Source: Labedella populi
GTDB lineage: Bacteria > Actinomycetota > Actinomycetes > Actinomycetales > Microbacteriaceae
Length of the DNA: 64,000 bases
NCBI RefSeq assembly: GCF_004078655.1
Contig: NZ_RZNC01000001.1
Location: 62,001-126,000 of the forward strand
Direction of reading: 5' to 3'
The notes beneath the pieces are model-generated. The model was not told the origin of the DNA and did not search any database. It was given only the letters and a program-made list of their open reading frames with translations. Positions 25,809 to 34,453 of the stretch are shown here, one piece after another; within the stretch, counting starts at the first letter, position 1, and the number at the start of each line of letters is the position of its first letter. The position numbers and the translations under genes are program-made.

Positions 25809-26834
25809 TCACCGAGGCGGAGCGCTCCGCACCGACTCCCGGAGGAGGAGACGCGGCTCGACCGCGCTCGTCGACGGAGACGACGAGCCCGCGGCGAGCA
25901 CGGCGGCCGCGCGCGCCCCCAGCGCAGCGAAGTCGAGGCGGACCGACGACAGCGACGGCGTGAGCATCTTGCTGAGGGGATGATCGTCGAAACCGATCAC
26001 GCTGACGTCGTCCGGAACACGCAGCCCCCTCTCCCCGAGTCCGCGCATGAGGCCGATCGCGATCTCGTCGTTACCGCAGAGCACGGCCGTGACCGACCCG
26101 TCAGCCGGCATCGCGAGCGCGACCTCGCGAGCGGTGGCGGGATCCCAGGACACATGCCACGGTTCCGGGATGTCGACGACGCCGGCGTCGCGGAGGGCCG
26201 CGCGCCACCCGCCCGTGCGCCCGGTGTCGCGTTGCGAACCGGGGACGGCGACGTGATGCACGGTGCGGTGACCGAGCTCGAGGAGACTCGTCGTGGCGTC
26301 GTACGCGCCGGCGTACTCGTCGAGGTGCACCTGGTCGATCCCTGCGATGTCCGAGAGGGAGCCGGCCGCGACCACGACCCGGTGCCGACGGCGGAGGATC
26401 TCGATCGTGTCGAACGCGATCGGGTCGAAGCCGATGACGATCGCGCCCACCAGTCGTTGCGTGAGGATCGGATCGAGCGCGCGCTGCAGAGCCGTTCCGT
26501 CATCGTCGGGTCGCGAGTCCAGGAGGCCGACCGCGACGGTCCAGCCGTTCCGCCGCGACTCGTCGTGGATGCCTTCGATCGTGGCCGCATACCCGTAAGC
26601 GCTCGCTTGCGCGGCGAAGACACCCACGATGGTCGAGGTGCCGTGGGCGAGCGCACGAGCCGCCGCGCTCGGCCGGTAGTCGAGCTCCTCGATGGCCGCG
26701 AGCACGCGGTTCCGCTTCTCCTCGCTGACCGGCACCGTCCCCTGGACGACCCTCGACACGGTCGGAACCGACACCTTCGCGAGTGCGGCGACGTCGGCCA
26801 TCGCCGGCACTCGGGAACCGGTGCGCCTTTTCAT
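25809..26834 (-). CDS. LacI family transcriptional regulator
   Basis: A 341-residue regulator. The N-terminal helix-turn-helix (ADVAALAKVSVPTVSRVVQG) and hinge helix (RPSAAARALAHG) are intact, followed by a periplasmic-binding-protein-like sensor with VLCGNDEIAIGLMRGL and SVIGFDDHPLSKMLTPSLSS. It is downstream of and coupled to the GH2 gene (ATGA overlap at 26831-26834) and probably controls that gene and the divergent importer operon in response to a sugar. Confidence 0.9.
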   Translation of the reverse strand: MKRRTGSRVPAMADVAALAKVSVPTVSRVVQGTVPVSEEKRNRVLAAIEELDYRPSAAARALAHGTSTIVGVFAAQASAYGYAATIEGIHDESRRNGWTVAVGLLDSRPDDDGTALQRALDPILTQRLVGAIVIGFDPIAFDTIEILRRRHRVVVAAGSLSDIAGIDQVHLDEYAGAYDATTSLLELGHRTVHHVAVPGSQRDTGRTGGWRAALRDAGVVDIPEPWHVSWDPATAREVALAMPADGSVTAVLCGNDEIAIGLMRGLGERGLRVPDDVSVIGFDDHPLSKMLTPSLSSVRLDFAALGARAAAVLAAGSSSPSTSAVEPRLLLRESVRSAPPR

Positions 26835-28693
26835 GTCGTCGATCTTAGAGACGGTCGCGCTCGTCCGTCCTCGAAGGCGGCCGGGCGCGTCTGCGCGGCG
26901 CGGATGCGGTCCATGTCGAACTTCTCACGGCGGTCGAACGTGTAGACGCCGTTCTGCTCCTGGAACACGTCGGTCAGCTGGGTGTAGCAATAGCCGAACA
27001 TCTCGGGATCGTCGATCAGGACGGAGACAAGCCCGTCGAAGCGTGTGTAGAACTCCTCGACCGACCGCGGCCGGCCGCCGTAGCCCCAGGACTCCGCTTC
27101 GTCGGCGTCGTGACCGAGCGACGCGTTCCACCAGATCCCGCCGAATTCGCTGCAGAAGTAGGGCTGTCCGCTGTACGGGACGGACCACGGCGGGGTGTCC
27201 CGAGGAGGCATCTCACGGTCGCCCTCCCGGTTCGTGTACGGCTCGCCCTGCGCGATCGGCGCCATCATGCGCGCGAACTCCTCGGGGTCCTGCTCGTAGC
27301 TGTGCGAGTCCCAGATCTCGGTCTCGACGACACGGTGCGAGTACCCGGAGGCGTCGAGTGCCGGTCGGCTGCGGTCGACGCCCTTCGTCGCGAGGAACAT
27401 GGCGCGTGTGACGTCGTCGAGCACACTGATCCGGTCGTCGATGAACTGGTACGTCTCGTTGAGCGGGCACCACCCGACGATGCTCGGGTGGGAGTAGTCG
27501 CGCTCGAGCACCTCGAGCCACTGCGTGATGTACGAGGACGTCGGCTGCTGCCAGTCCTCCGGTGCACCCGGGATGCGGCAGCCCCAGTCCGCGAACTCAC
27601 CCCAGACGATGTAGCCGAGCCGGTCCGCGTGGTAGAGGAAGCGCTCCTCGAAGACCTTCTGGTGCAGTCGGGCGCCGTTGAACCCCGCCGCTTGCGACAA
27701 GCGGATGTCCCTCACGAGCGACTCGTCGTCGGGAGCGGTGAGGATGCCGTCGGGGTACATGCCCTGATCCAGCACGAGACGCTGGAACACGCGCTCACCG
27801 TTGATGAGGAAGCCGCGACCGTCGATGGAGACGCTCCGCAGTCCGGCGTAGCTCGTGACGAGGTCGAGAACGCGACCGTCCGCGTCCTCGAGCGTGAACT
27901 CGACGTCGTAGAGGTGCGGGTCGTCGATGCTCCAGAGGCGTACGCGATCGCGGGGCAGGGTCACCTGGAGGGTCGGGGCGAGGTCGAGATCGGCGCGCAC
28001 GTCGCCCCGCGCGACCTCACCCTCTGCGTCGGAGACGACGACTCGGACACGTGAGCCCGGCGTGTTGGCCGTGAGGGGCACATCGAACAGGAAGGACGAC
28101 GCGGCCACGTTCGGGGTGATCCGGGGGCGTCGCATCGCGACCGGTGGCACCGGCTCGATCCACACGGTCTGCCAGATCCCCGTCGTGCGCGTGTACTCGG
28201 TGACCTGGTTCGAGTAGACCGTCGACTGCTTGCCGCGCGCTTGCGGGCCGGACCGCGGATCCCGCGCGCGGACGACGATCTCCGCCGGCCGTCCCGCGGT
28301 GATGTGGGACGAGATGTCGAAGGTGAAGCTCGAGAAGCCACCGCGGTGGCGGCCGACCTCGTTCCCGTCGACCCACACCGTCGTGTCGTGGTCGACCGCG
28401 CCGAAGTGCAGCAGGAAACGATTGCCCGTCCAGTCCGACGGCAACGTGACGGTCCGTCGGTACCAGACGGCGGTCATGAAGTCGATGTCGTGCACGCCCG
28501 AGAGCTCGGATTCGGGAGCGAAGGGCACGACGATGCGTCCGGAGAGCGGGCGCTGAAGCAGTCCCCGTTCGAGACCGGAATCGCCCCGGTCGATCTCGAA
28601 CCCCCACTCGCCGTTGAGATTCAGCCACCGCTCCCGGCGGAATTGCGGGCGCGGATACTCGGGGCGCGGAACAGGGCGAGCGTCGTCGGTCAT
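26831..28693 (-). CDS. Glycoside hydrolase family 2 protein
   Basis: A 620-residue GH2 enzyme: an N-terminal jelly-roll sugar-binding domain (about 20-200, with WLNLNGEWGFEIDRG at its entry), an immunoglobulin-like domain (about 200-310) and a TIM barrel. The predicted acid/base is E413 (CPLNETYQF) and the nucleophile E516 (FCSEFGG). The family acts on beta-galactosides, -mannosides or -glucuronides; the exact sugar is not evident. No signal peptide, so it works in the cytosol on imported sugars. The start is uncertain: ATG 28711 is an alternative. Confidence 0.88.
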   Translation of the reverse strand: MTDDARPVPRPEYPRPQFRRERWLNLNGEWGFEIDRGDSGLERGLLQRPLSGRIVVPFAPESELSGVHDIDFMTAVWYRRTVTLPSDWTGNRFLLHFGAVDHDTTVWVDGNEVGRHRGGFSSFTFDISSHITAGRPAEIVVRARDPRSGPQARGKQSTVYSNQVTEYTRTTGIWQTVWIEPVPPVAMRRPRITPNVAASSFLFDVPLTANTPGSRVRVVVSDAEGEVARGDVRADLDLAPTLQVTLPRDRVRLWSIDDPHLYDVEFTLEDADGRVLDLVTSYAGLRSVSIDGRGFLINGERVFQRLVLDQGMYPDGILTAPDDESLVRDIRLSQAAGFNGARLHQKVFEERFLYHADRLGYIVWGEFADWGCRIPGAPEDWQQPTSSYITQWLEVLERDYSHPSIVGWCPLNETYQFIDDRISVLDDVTRAMFLATKGVDRSRPALDASGYSHRVVETEIWDSHSYEQDPEEFARMMAPIAQGEPYTNREGDREMPPRDTPPWSVPYSGQPYFCSEFGGIWWNASLGHDADEAESWGYGGRPRSVEEFYTRFDGLVSVLIDDPEMFGYCYTQLTDVFQEQNGVYTFDRREKFDMDRIRAAQTRPAAFEDGRARPSLRSTT

Positions 28694-28815
28694 GCTTGAA
28701 ACCGTAATCATTTCCTCGTACTGTTGCAATGTCCGCCGACCCGCCCTCTTCGGGGCGGCCGGATGAGACCCGACAGATCTACAGAAAAACGCGGCTCGAC
28801 TCTGACTGCGCTTAA

Positions 28816-28833
28816 TGTAAATATGTCTTTACA
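28816..28833. promoter_or_regulatory. Operator-like palindrome before the importer operon
   Basis: TGTAAA and TTTACA form a perfect inverted repeat with a 6-nt spacer in the 207-bp divergent gap between the GH2 and the substrate-binding protein genes. A/T-rich bases stand out in this G+C-rich genome. It is a reasonable site for the LacI regulator encoded next door, although it lacks the usual central CG. Confidence 0.45.
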
Positions 28834-28900
28834 AGGCGCGCATCCCCTTCACCACGCAGGCGAAGAAGCCCACGGGAGCGGAGCGCAGAGAGGTACCGCA

Positions 28901-30244
28901 ATGAAGCGCAACCGAGCAGTCGCCCTGACTCTCACCACGCTGGTGGCAGCAGCGGGGCTCTCCGCCTGCTCCGCCGGTGACGACGGTGGAGACGGACCCG
29001 TGACGATCTCGATCATGGAATACCAGCAGACCCGCATCGACATCGTGGAGAAGCTGATCCCCGGGTTCGAGGCCGAGATGAAGGAACAGGGCCGCGACGT
29101 CACGGTGAACCTCATCGCCGACCAGCTGAACGATGAGCAGTTCAAGACCAAGATCACCCAGCAGTTCATCGCGGGCGAGGCCCCCGACGTGATCGACATG
29201 GGCGAGAGCCTCGTGCCCGGTTTCGCCGGCGCCGGCTACCTCGCCCCCCTCGACGAGTACCTCGAGGACTGGGACGGCTGGGAGCACTACTACCCGCAGT
29301 TCAAGGAGGCGTCGGTACGCCAAGACGGCAAGATCTACTCCCTCCTCAACACCTCGGGCGTGCTCAACCTCTTCTACCGCGAGGACATCCTCACGGAACT
29401 CGGCGTCGACACGAGCCAGCCGCAGACCTGGGACGAGCTCATCGAGCGCCTCGTCGAGGTCCGCGACCTGACCGGCGACACCCCGATCGTCCTCCCCGCC
29501 GGATCGGCGTGGGGCGGCGGCACCTGGAACGAGGGCTTCCAGCCCCTCCTCGGTGGCACCGACCAGGACTACTACGACCCCGAGACGGGCACGTGGGACC
29601 TCGAGAGCCCCGGCTTCGCAGCGGTCTTCGACCTCTACAGCGACCTCGCCGGCGAGGAACTCCTCCCCGTCCAGGATCTGCTGAACCCGAACCCGTGGCA
29701 GCCCACCAAGTACGAGAAGTTCCCCGCCGGCGAGATCCAGGTCGCCGCTCAGGGCACCTGGGGCTGGAAGTTCGACTGGGGCCCCGAGGGCGCCACACCG
29801 ATCCCCGACCTCACCGAGAAGGTCTCCACGTGGCAGTTCCCCGGCCTCCGCGACGGCGACGAGCCGTTCGGCTGGCTGAACCTCGGCGGCGTCTACACGA
29901 TCCCGGAGTCGTCCGAGCACAAGGAGGAGGCGATGCTCCTCATGCAGTACCTCACCACGGGCGAGCCGCTCGCCGAGCAGCTCGTCGCCTCGGGCGCCGC
30001 GTCGCCGCGTGACGACATCATCGACGTGAAGCCGTACGCCGACGAGCCCGAGTTGCTGCAGGCGGGCGTCGACCAGGAGACGAGCGTCTTCGTTCCCACC
30101 GGTGACGGATCGGACCAGATCGCCCAGGCCGTCGCCTCCGCCACGGAGCTCATCCTCACGGGAGAAGCGGACGGACAGGAGGCCTACGAGGCCTTCGTGC
30201 GGGACGCGACCGAACTCCTCGGACCGAACCTGGTGAAAGAGTGA
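28901..30244 (+). CDS. Sugar ABC transporter substrate-binding lipoprotein
   Basis: A 447-residue binding protein of the CUT1 type. The signal peptide ends at the lipobox LSAC near residue 22, so the protein is lipid-anchored outside the membrane. The mature part has the usual extracellular solute-binding fold (DVIDMGESLVPGFAGAGYLAPLDE). ATG 28901 follows GAGAGGT and gives a proper signal peptide; the longer frame does not. It heads a five-gene operon with two permeases, an oxidoreductase and a ThuA protein. Confidence 0.92.
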   Translation: MKRNRAVALTLTTLVAAAGLSACSAGDDGGDGPVTISIMEYQQTRIDIVEKLIPGFEAEMKEQGRDVTVNLIADQLNDEQFKTKITQQFIAGEAPDVIDMGESLVPGFAGAGYLAPLDEYLEDWDGWEHYYPQFKEASVRQDGKIYSLLNTSGVLNLFYREDILTELGVDTSQPQTWDELIERLVEVRDLTGDTPIVLPAGSAWGGGTWNEGFQPLLGGTDQDYYDPETGTWDLESPGFAAVFDLYSDLAGEELLPVQDLLNPNPWQPTKYEKFPAGEIQVAAQGTWGWKFDWGPEGATPIPDLTEKVSTWQFPGLRDGDEPFGWLNLGGVYTIPESSEHKEEAMLLMQYLTTGEPLAEQLVASGAASPRDDIIDVKPYADEPELLQAGVDQETSVFVPTGDGSDQIAQAVASATELILTGEADGQEAYEAFVRDATELLGPNLVKE

Positions 30245-31179
30245 CGTCGACCCTCGACGTGCCCGTTTCGGCAGCGGCGAACACGCCGCCGCTGCCGAAA
30301 CGGCGTCGCCAGCGAAACGGCCCGCTGATCGCGCTTCTGCTGGGCCCGTCCGTGATCCTCATCACGCTCTTCATCGTCCTGCCGGCGTTCTACAGCATCT
30401 ACCTCTCCCTGACGAACACGCAGCTAACGGGCTTCGCCGCGCGTGACCCGCAGTTCGTCGGACTCGACAACTTCACCTACCTGCTGTCGAACGCCGACTT
30501 CCTCGGCTCCCTCGGCCAGACCGCCACCTTCACGCTCTTCAGCGCGATCATCGGTCAGACCGTGCTCGGCATGGTCGCCGCGATCCTCCTGAGCCGGCCG
30601 TGGCTGCGCGGCAAGGGCCTGTTCGGCGCCGCGGTACTCATGCCCATGATCGTGCCCGAGGTCGTGGCGTCGCTCGCGTGGGCGAGCGTCCTGTCGAACA
30701 ACTCCGAGGGCACGCTCAACCGGCTTACCGGCCTGTTCGGGGCCGACCCGACGGACTGGCTTCAAGTCGTCCCGCTCACGTCGATCATCATCGTGAACAT
30801 CTGGCGCGGCGTGGCCTTCGCCATGATCATGTTCCAGGCCGCGCTCGAGGACGTTCCCGCCGAGCTCATCGAGGCCGCGCGGATCGACGGCGCGAGCGCC
30901 GTCCAAGTCTTCCGCCACGTCACGCTCCCGCTCATCCGTGGCCCGGTGTTCCTCTACCTGCTGCTCACGACGATCAGCACCGTCGGCGTCTTCGGACTCG
31001 TCTACTTCCTCACGCAGGGTGGACCCGGCGGGCAGACCCGCATAGCCGCCATCTACATCTACGAGCGCGCTCTGCAGTTCTCCCAGATCGGTATCGGCAG
31101 CGCGGCGTCGATCATCCTGCTCGTCATCGTCCTGGTCCTCGGGATCGTCTACGTCCGTCTCGCGAAAGTGGAGGTCTGA
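30241..31179 (+). CDS. Sugar ABC transporter permease (MalF-type)
   Basis: A 312-residue inner-membrane permease with six predicted helices and the EAA loop (EAARIDGASAVQVFRHVTLPLI) that contacts the ATPase. GTG 30241 overlaps the stop of the binding-protein gene (GTGA). No ATPase gene is present in the operon, so a shared MsiK-like ATPase from elsewhere in the genome must serve it; that is common in actinobacteria. Confidence 0.92.
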   Translation: MTSTLDVPVSAAANTPPLPKRRRQRNGPLIALLLGPSVILITLFIVLPAFYSIYLSLTNTQLTGFAARDPQFVGLDNFTYLLSNADFLGSLGQTATFTLFSAIIGQTVLGMVAAILLSRPWLRGKGLFGAAVLMPMIVPEVVASLAWASVLSNNSEGTLNRLTGLFGADPTDWLQVVPLTSIIIVNIWRGVAFAMIMFQAALEDVPAELIEAARIDGASAVQVFRHVTLPLIRGPVFLYLLLTTISTVGVFGLVYFLTQGGPGGQTRIAAIYIYERALQFSQIGIGSAASIILLVIVLVLGIVYVRLAKVEV

Positions 31180-31180
31180 C

Positions 31181-32065
31181 ATGGCAACCGCAGTGGCCCC
31201 GACAGCCCCAGCCCCCTCCCATCGGAAGATGCGTCGACGCCCGTTGACGCCGCTCGACCGCGTGCAGCGGACCCTCGGATACGTGCTCATCGCCCTGCTC
31301 GCGGTCTTCTGCCTCGTGCCGTTCGCGTGGGTCGTGTTCAGCGCCGTCGACGCGAACGCGGGACCCAACGTGCAGTGGCCCGCGTTGTCGTTCGACAACT
31401 TCGTGCAGTTCTTCACCAACCGCGGGACCCCGCTCCTGCTCGTCAACAGCCTGATCATCTCGGTGACCGCCACGGTCATCAACCTCGCGCTGGGACTCGC
31501 GGGAGGTTATGCCCTCGCTCGCTTCCGGTTCGCCGGGCGCCGGGCCTTCATGTTCGGCATCCTGCTCATCCGCGTCGTTCCCGCCCCGGCGACGATCGTC
31601 GCGTTGTACCTGATCATGGTCAACATCGGGCTCTCGAACACCCTCATCGGCCTCATCATCGTGGAGGCGGCCTTCCAGCTGCCCGTCACCCTCTGGCTCC
31701 TCGCCGGAACCATCGCCGCGGTTCCGATCGAGCTCGAGGAGGCCGCGTGGATGGACGGCAACTCGCGTCTCCAGGCGATCTGGCGGATCGTGCTGCCGCT
31801 CGTCGGCCCCGGGCTCGGAGCCGCCGCGATGCTGAGCTTCATGAACGTGTGGGGCGACTTCCTCACCCCGCTCGTGCTCCTGCAGAGCACCGACCTCTAC
31901 CCGCTCTCGATCGGACTGTTCCGGGCGTTCAGCGAGTACAACCAGGTCGACTGGGGCCTCCTCGCCGCGAGTGCGATCGTCTACCTCGTGCCGCCGGCGG
32001 TCCTGTACATGTTCGTCCGCAAGCACCTGCTGCGGTCGAGTCTCGGTGGGGCGGTGAAGGGGTGA
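31181..32065 (+). CDS. Sugar ABC transporter permease (MalG-type)
   Basis: A 294-residue permease with six helices and the EAA loop EEAAWMDGNSRLQAIWRIVLPL. It pairs with the MalF-type permease immediately upstream (one base between stop and start) to form the channel. Its 3' end overlaps the oxidoreductase gene by GTGA. Confidence 0.92.
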   Translation: MATAVAPTAPAPSHRKMRRRPLTPLDRVQRTLGYVLIALLAVFCLVPFAWVVFSAVDANAGPNVQWPALSFDNFVQFFTNRGTPLLLVNSLIISVTATVINLALGLAGGYALARFRFAGRRAFMFGILLIRVVPAPATIVALYLIMVNIGLSNTLIGLIIVEAAFQLPVTLWLLAGTIAAVPIELEEAAWMDGNSRLQAIWRIVLPLVGPGLGAAAMLSFMNVWGDFLTPLVLLQSTDLYPLSIGLFRAFSEYNQVDWGLLAASAIVYLVPPAVLYMFVRKHLLRSSLGGAVKG

Positions 32066-33219
32066 GCGTCGGTTCCGCCGCTCACTTCCCCGAGCGCCTG
32101 CCGGTCGTCGTGGTCGGCGCAGGTGCGATGGGGTCGGAGTGGCTCAAGATGCTCTCCGCCTCGTCGATCGCCGCGCCCGTCGGCGTGGTCGATCTCGATC
32201 TGGACCTCGCGAACCGCACCGTCGCGTCCCTCGGGCTCGAGGGCGCCGTGGTCGGCTCGTCGGTCGCGGACGTGGCACGCCGCTCGGGCGCCCGGGCCGT
32301 CATCAACGTGACCGTGCCGCAAGCGCACGGCGTCGTCAACGAGGAGGCCATGCGCGCGGGGTTCCCCGTGCTGTGCGAGAAGCCGCTCGCCCCGACGATC
32401 GCCGAGGCGCTCCGGCAGGTCGCGATCGCCGACCTCACCGGTGAGTTGCTCATGGTGAGCCAGTCGCGCCGCTACTTCCCGCACCTCGCGGTGTTCCGGG
32501 AGGCCGTCGGCCGGCTCGGCCGCCTCGCCGCGGTGAGTGCCGACTTCTTCCACGAGGATCACGAGCCCGGGTTCCGGGAGCGCATGGCGCACCCGCTCCT
32601 CGTCGACATGTCGGTGCACCACTTCGACCAGTTGCGGTACGTCGCGGGCGATGAGCCCGTCTCCGTGCGGTGCACGTCGTGGAACCCGCCGTGGAGCTGG
32701 TTCGACGGCGATGCCGCGGCGACCGCGGACTTCGAGCTCGCCTCGGGTGCGCGGTTCGCCTACGCCGGCAGCCGTTGCACCCCCGGCCTGCAGACCTCGT
32801 TCAATGCCGAGTGGCGCGTCTACGGGGAGAACGGCGCGGCGTCGTGGGACGGCGAACAGACCGTCGGCCTCGACGCCGATGGCACCCTTCCCGAGGCGCA
32901 GGACGCTCCGGAGGGGATCGCGGGTTCGCTCGCCGAGTTCGTCGGCGCTCTCCGCAGTGGCACGACTCCGCAGAACGAGGTGCGCGCGAACGTGCTGAGT
33001 CTCGCGATGGTCGAGGGCGCCATCCGAAGCCGCGACCTCGGCGGCGAGCGCGTCGTGCTCGCCGACCTCATCGAACAGTCGCTCGCTCAGGCCATCGCCG
33101 CCGAGCGGAGCGACGACGTCGGCGAGCTGCTCCGCTCCTGGACGAGCGCAGCGGTCGGCATCACCACTCCGGCGTGGGGTTCCACCCACGCCCCGACCGC
33201 GTCGGGAGGCGCCCGATGA
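32062..33219 (+). CDS. Gfo/Idh/MocA family oxidoreductase
   Basis: A 385-residue NAD(P)-dependent sugar oxidoreductase. It has a Rossmann motif [12 protein letters not shown], the typical CEKPLAP lysine motif and a C-terminal alpha/beta domain with [16 protein letters not shown]. The start is GTG 32062, overlapping the permease stop. With ThuA next to it, it resembles ThuB, which oxidises imported disaccharide to a 3-keto sugar; the real substrate is open. The longer frame upstream is antisense-like to the permease gene and was rejected. Confidence 0.88.
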   Translation: MSVGSAAHFPERLPVVVVGAGAMGSEWLKMLSASSIAAPVGVVDLDLDLANRTVASLGLEGAVVGSSVADVARRSGARAVINVTVPQAHGVVNEEAMRAGFPVLCEKPLAPTIAEALRQVAIADLTGELLMVSQSRRYFPHLAVFREAVGRLGRLAAVSADFFHEDHEPGFRERMAHPLLVDMSVHHFDQLRYVAGDEPVSVRCTSWNPPWSWFDGDAAATADFELASGARFAYAGSRCTPGLQTSFNAEWRVYGENGAASWDGEQTVGLDADGTLPEAQDAPEGIAGSLAEFVGALRSGTTPQNEVRANVLSLAMVEGAIRSRDLGGERVVLADLIEQSLAQAIAAERSDDVGELLRSWTSAAVGITTPAWGSTHAPTASGGAR

Positions 33220-34064
33220 CCGATTCCACCAGTACTTCCACCGCTCCGATCCGGGTGACCGTGTGGGGCGAGAACCGCCACGAGCAGATCAACCCCGTCG
33301 TGCGCGGCATCTACCCGGAGGGCATGCACACGACCATCGCGGACGGCATCCGCGGGTTGCTCGGCGACGAGGCGACCGTCACGACGCGAGTGCTCGACGA
33401 CCCCGAGCACGGCATGACGGAGGAGACCCTCGCGGCGACCGACGTGCTGCTGTGGTGGGGTCACACCGCGCACGAAGAAGTGACCGACGAGGTCGTCGAA
33501 CGCATCCAGCGTCACGTGCTCGAGGGCATGGGCATCATCGTGCTCCACTCCGGTCACCACTCGAAGATCTTCCGCCGCCTCATGGGCACGACGTGCAGCC
33601 TGCGGTGGCGGAACGATGGCAGCGACCGTGAACTCGTGTGGACGGTCTCGCCGCGCCACCCGATCGCGGAGGGTGTTCCGCAGCCGCTCGTGATCCCCGG
33701 GCAGGAGATGTACGGGGAGTTCTTCGACATCCCCGACCCCGACGAGCTCATCTTCCTCAGCACCTTCACCGGTGGAGAGGTGTTCCGGAGCGGCATCACG
33801 TACCGCCGCGGCTACGGGCGTGTGTTCTACTTCAGCCCCGGCGACGAGGTGTACCCGGTGTACCACAACCCCGGAGTGCAGCGCGTGATCGCGAACGGTG
33901 TCCGTTGGGCGCGGCCGACGCGCGAGCGCGAGTCGTACCTCGTGACGCCGATGTACCTGCCGGGCGAGTTCGACCGGCCGGTGCTGACGGACGAGAACGG
34001 CGGGCTCATCGACTACTACACGCGCGAGCCCGTCGCGGTCCGCGGTGAGGGTGCCGCGAGCTGA
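33216..34064 (+). CDS. thuA: ThuA-like trehalose-utilisation domain protein
   Basis: A 282-residue protein with a class I amidotransferase-like ThuA fold: [11 protein letters not shown] at the start, [28 protein letters not shown] and a C-terminal [11 protein letters not shown]. In Sinorhizobium, thuA and thuB follow a trehalose importer and are needed for conversion via 3-ketotrehalose. The operon here has the same order (binding protein, permeases, oxidoreductase, ThuA). ATG 33216 overlaps the oxidoreductase stop (ATGA). Confidence 0.85.
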   Translation: MTDSTSTSTAPIRVTVWGENRHEQINPVVRGIYPEGMHTTIADGIRGLLGDEATVTTRVLDDPEHGMTEETLAATDVLLWWGHTAHEEVTDEVVERIQRHVLEGMGIIVLHSGHHSKIFRRLMGTTCSLRWRNDGSDRELVWTVSPRHPIAEGVPQPLVIPGQEMYGEFFDIPDPDELIFLSTFTGGEVFRSGITYRRGYGRVFYFSPGDEVYPVYHNPGVQRVIANGVRWARPTRERESYLVTPMYLPGEFDRPVLTDENGGLIDYYTREPVAVRGEGAAS

Positions 34065-34110
34065 GCGGATCGGGCCGGCGAGCGAGACCGGTCGACGATG
34101 CGGTGACACC

Positions 34111-34160
34111 GGGTCCCGCGAGAGCGCATTCCTTCCCCACGGAGCGCTCCCGCGGGACCC
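34111..34160 (+). terminator. Stem-loop after the thuA operon
   Basis: Arms 34111-34127 and 34144-34160 pair over 17 bp with one mismatch, leaving a 16-nt loop. It lies 46 bp after the thuA stop. There is no clear T tract, as is usual for actinobacterial terminators. Confidence 0.6.
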
Positions 34161-34198
34161 TCTCGCGTTACCGTCGATGCACCCACCGCACGCTCCCG

Positions 34199-34393
34199 AT
34201 GGAGGGACCCGAGGACTTCTTCGCCCAGGCTCCCGAGCCGAACCCGAACGCCTCGCTCATCACCGGCACGATCTGCGGCATCCGCGTGCAGGAGATCGAG
34301 GACCCCCTCATGCAGAAGATCCGCTACATGGACCTGTTGGTCGACGAGGTCGCGCGGGGGAAGAAGATGACGTCGATCCTGCGGGGGTCGTAG
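34199..34393 (+). CDS. Small protein, possible C-terminal fragment
   Basis: A 64-residue frame beginning [16 protein letters not shown] and ending in a helix ([19 protein letters not shown]). The second half reads like a well-formed helical end of a larger protein. It follows the thuA terminator and has no clear ribosome binding site, so it may be a remnant. It lies just before the palindrome of the Fic gene. The family is not recognised. Confidence 0.4.
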   Translation: MEGPEDFFAQAPEPNPNASLITGTICGIRVQEIEDPLMQKIRYMDLLVDEVARGKKMTSILRGS

Positions 34394-34410
34394 ACCTGAC
34401 CATGGCGTTG

Positions 34411-34446
34411 TCTTATCCAAGCTTTCTCGAGAAAGCTTGGATAAGA
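34411..34446. promoter_or_regulatory. Perfect 36-bp palindrome at the fic promoter
   Basis: Bases 34411-34446 are identical to their own reverse complement, centred on TCGA, with half-site TATCCAAGCTTTC. A -10-like TAAGAT (34442-34447) lies at its right edge, six bases before the GTG start of the Fic gene, so binding would block RNA polymerase. The Fic protein has a C-terminal helix-turn-helix and is the obvious candidate to bind it. Confidence 0.75.
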
Positions 34447-34453
34447 TACTGAA

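Noticed and set aside
31124-32026. 300-residue minus-strand open frame over the permease
   Set aside because: Antisense to a permease gene with intact EAA loop.
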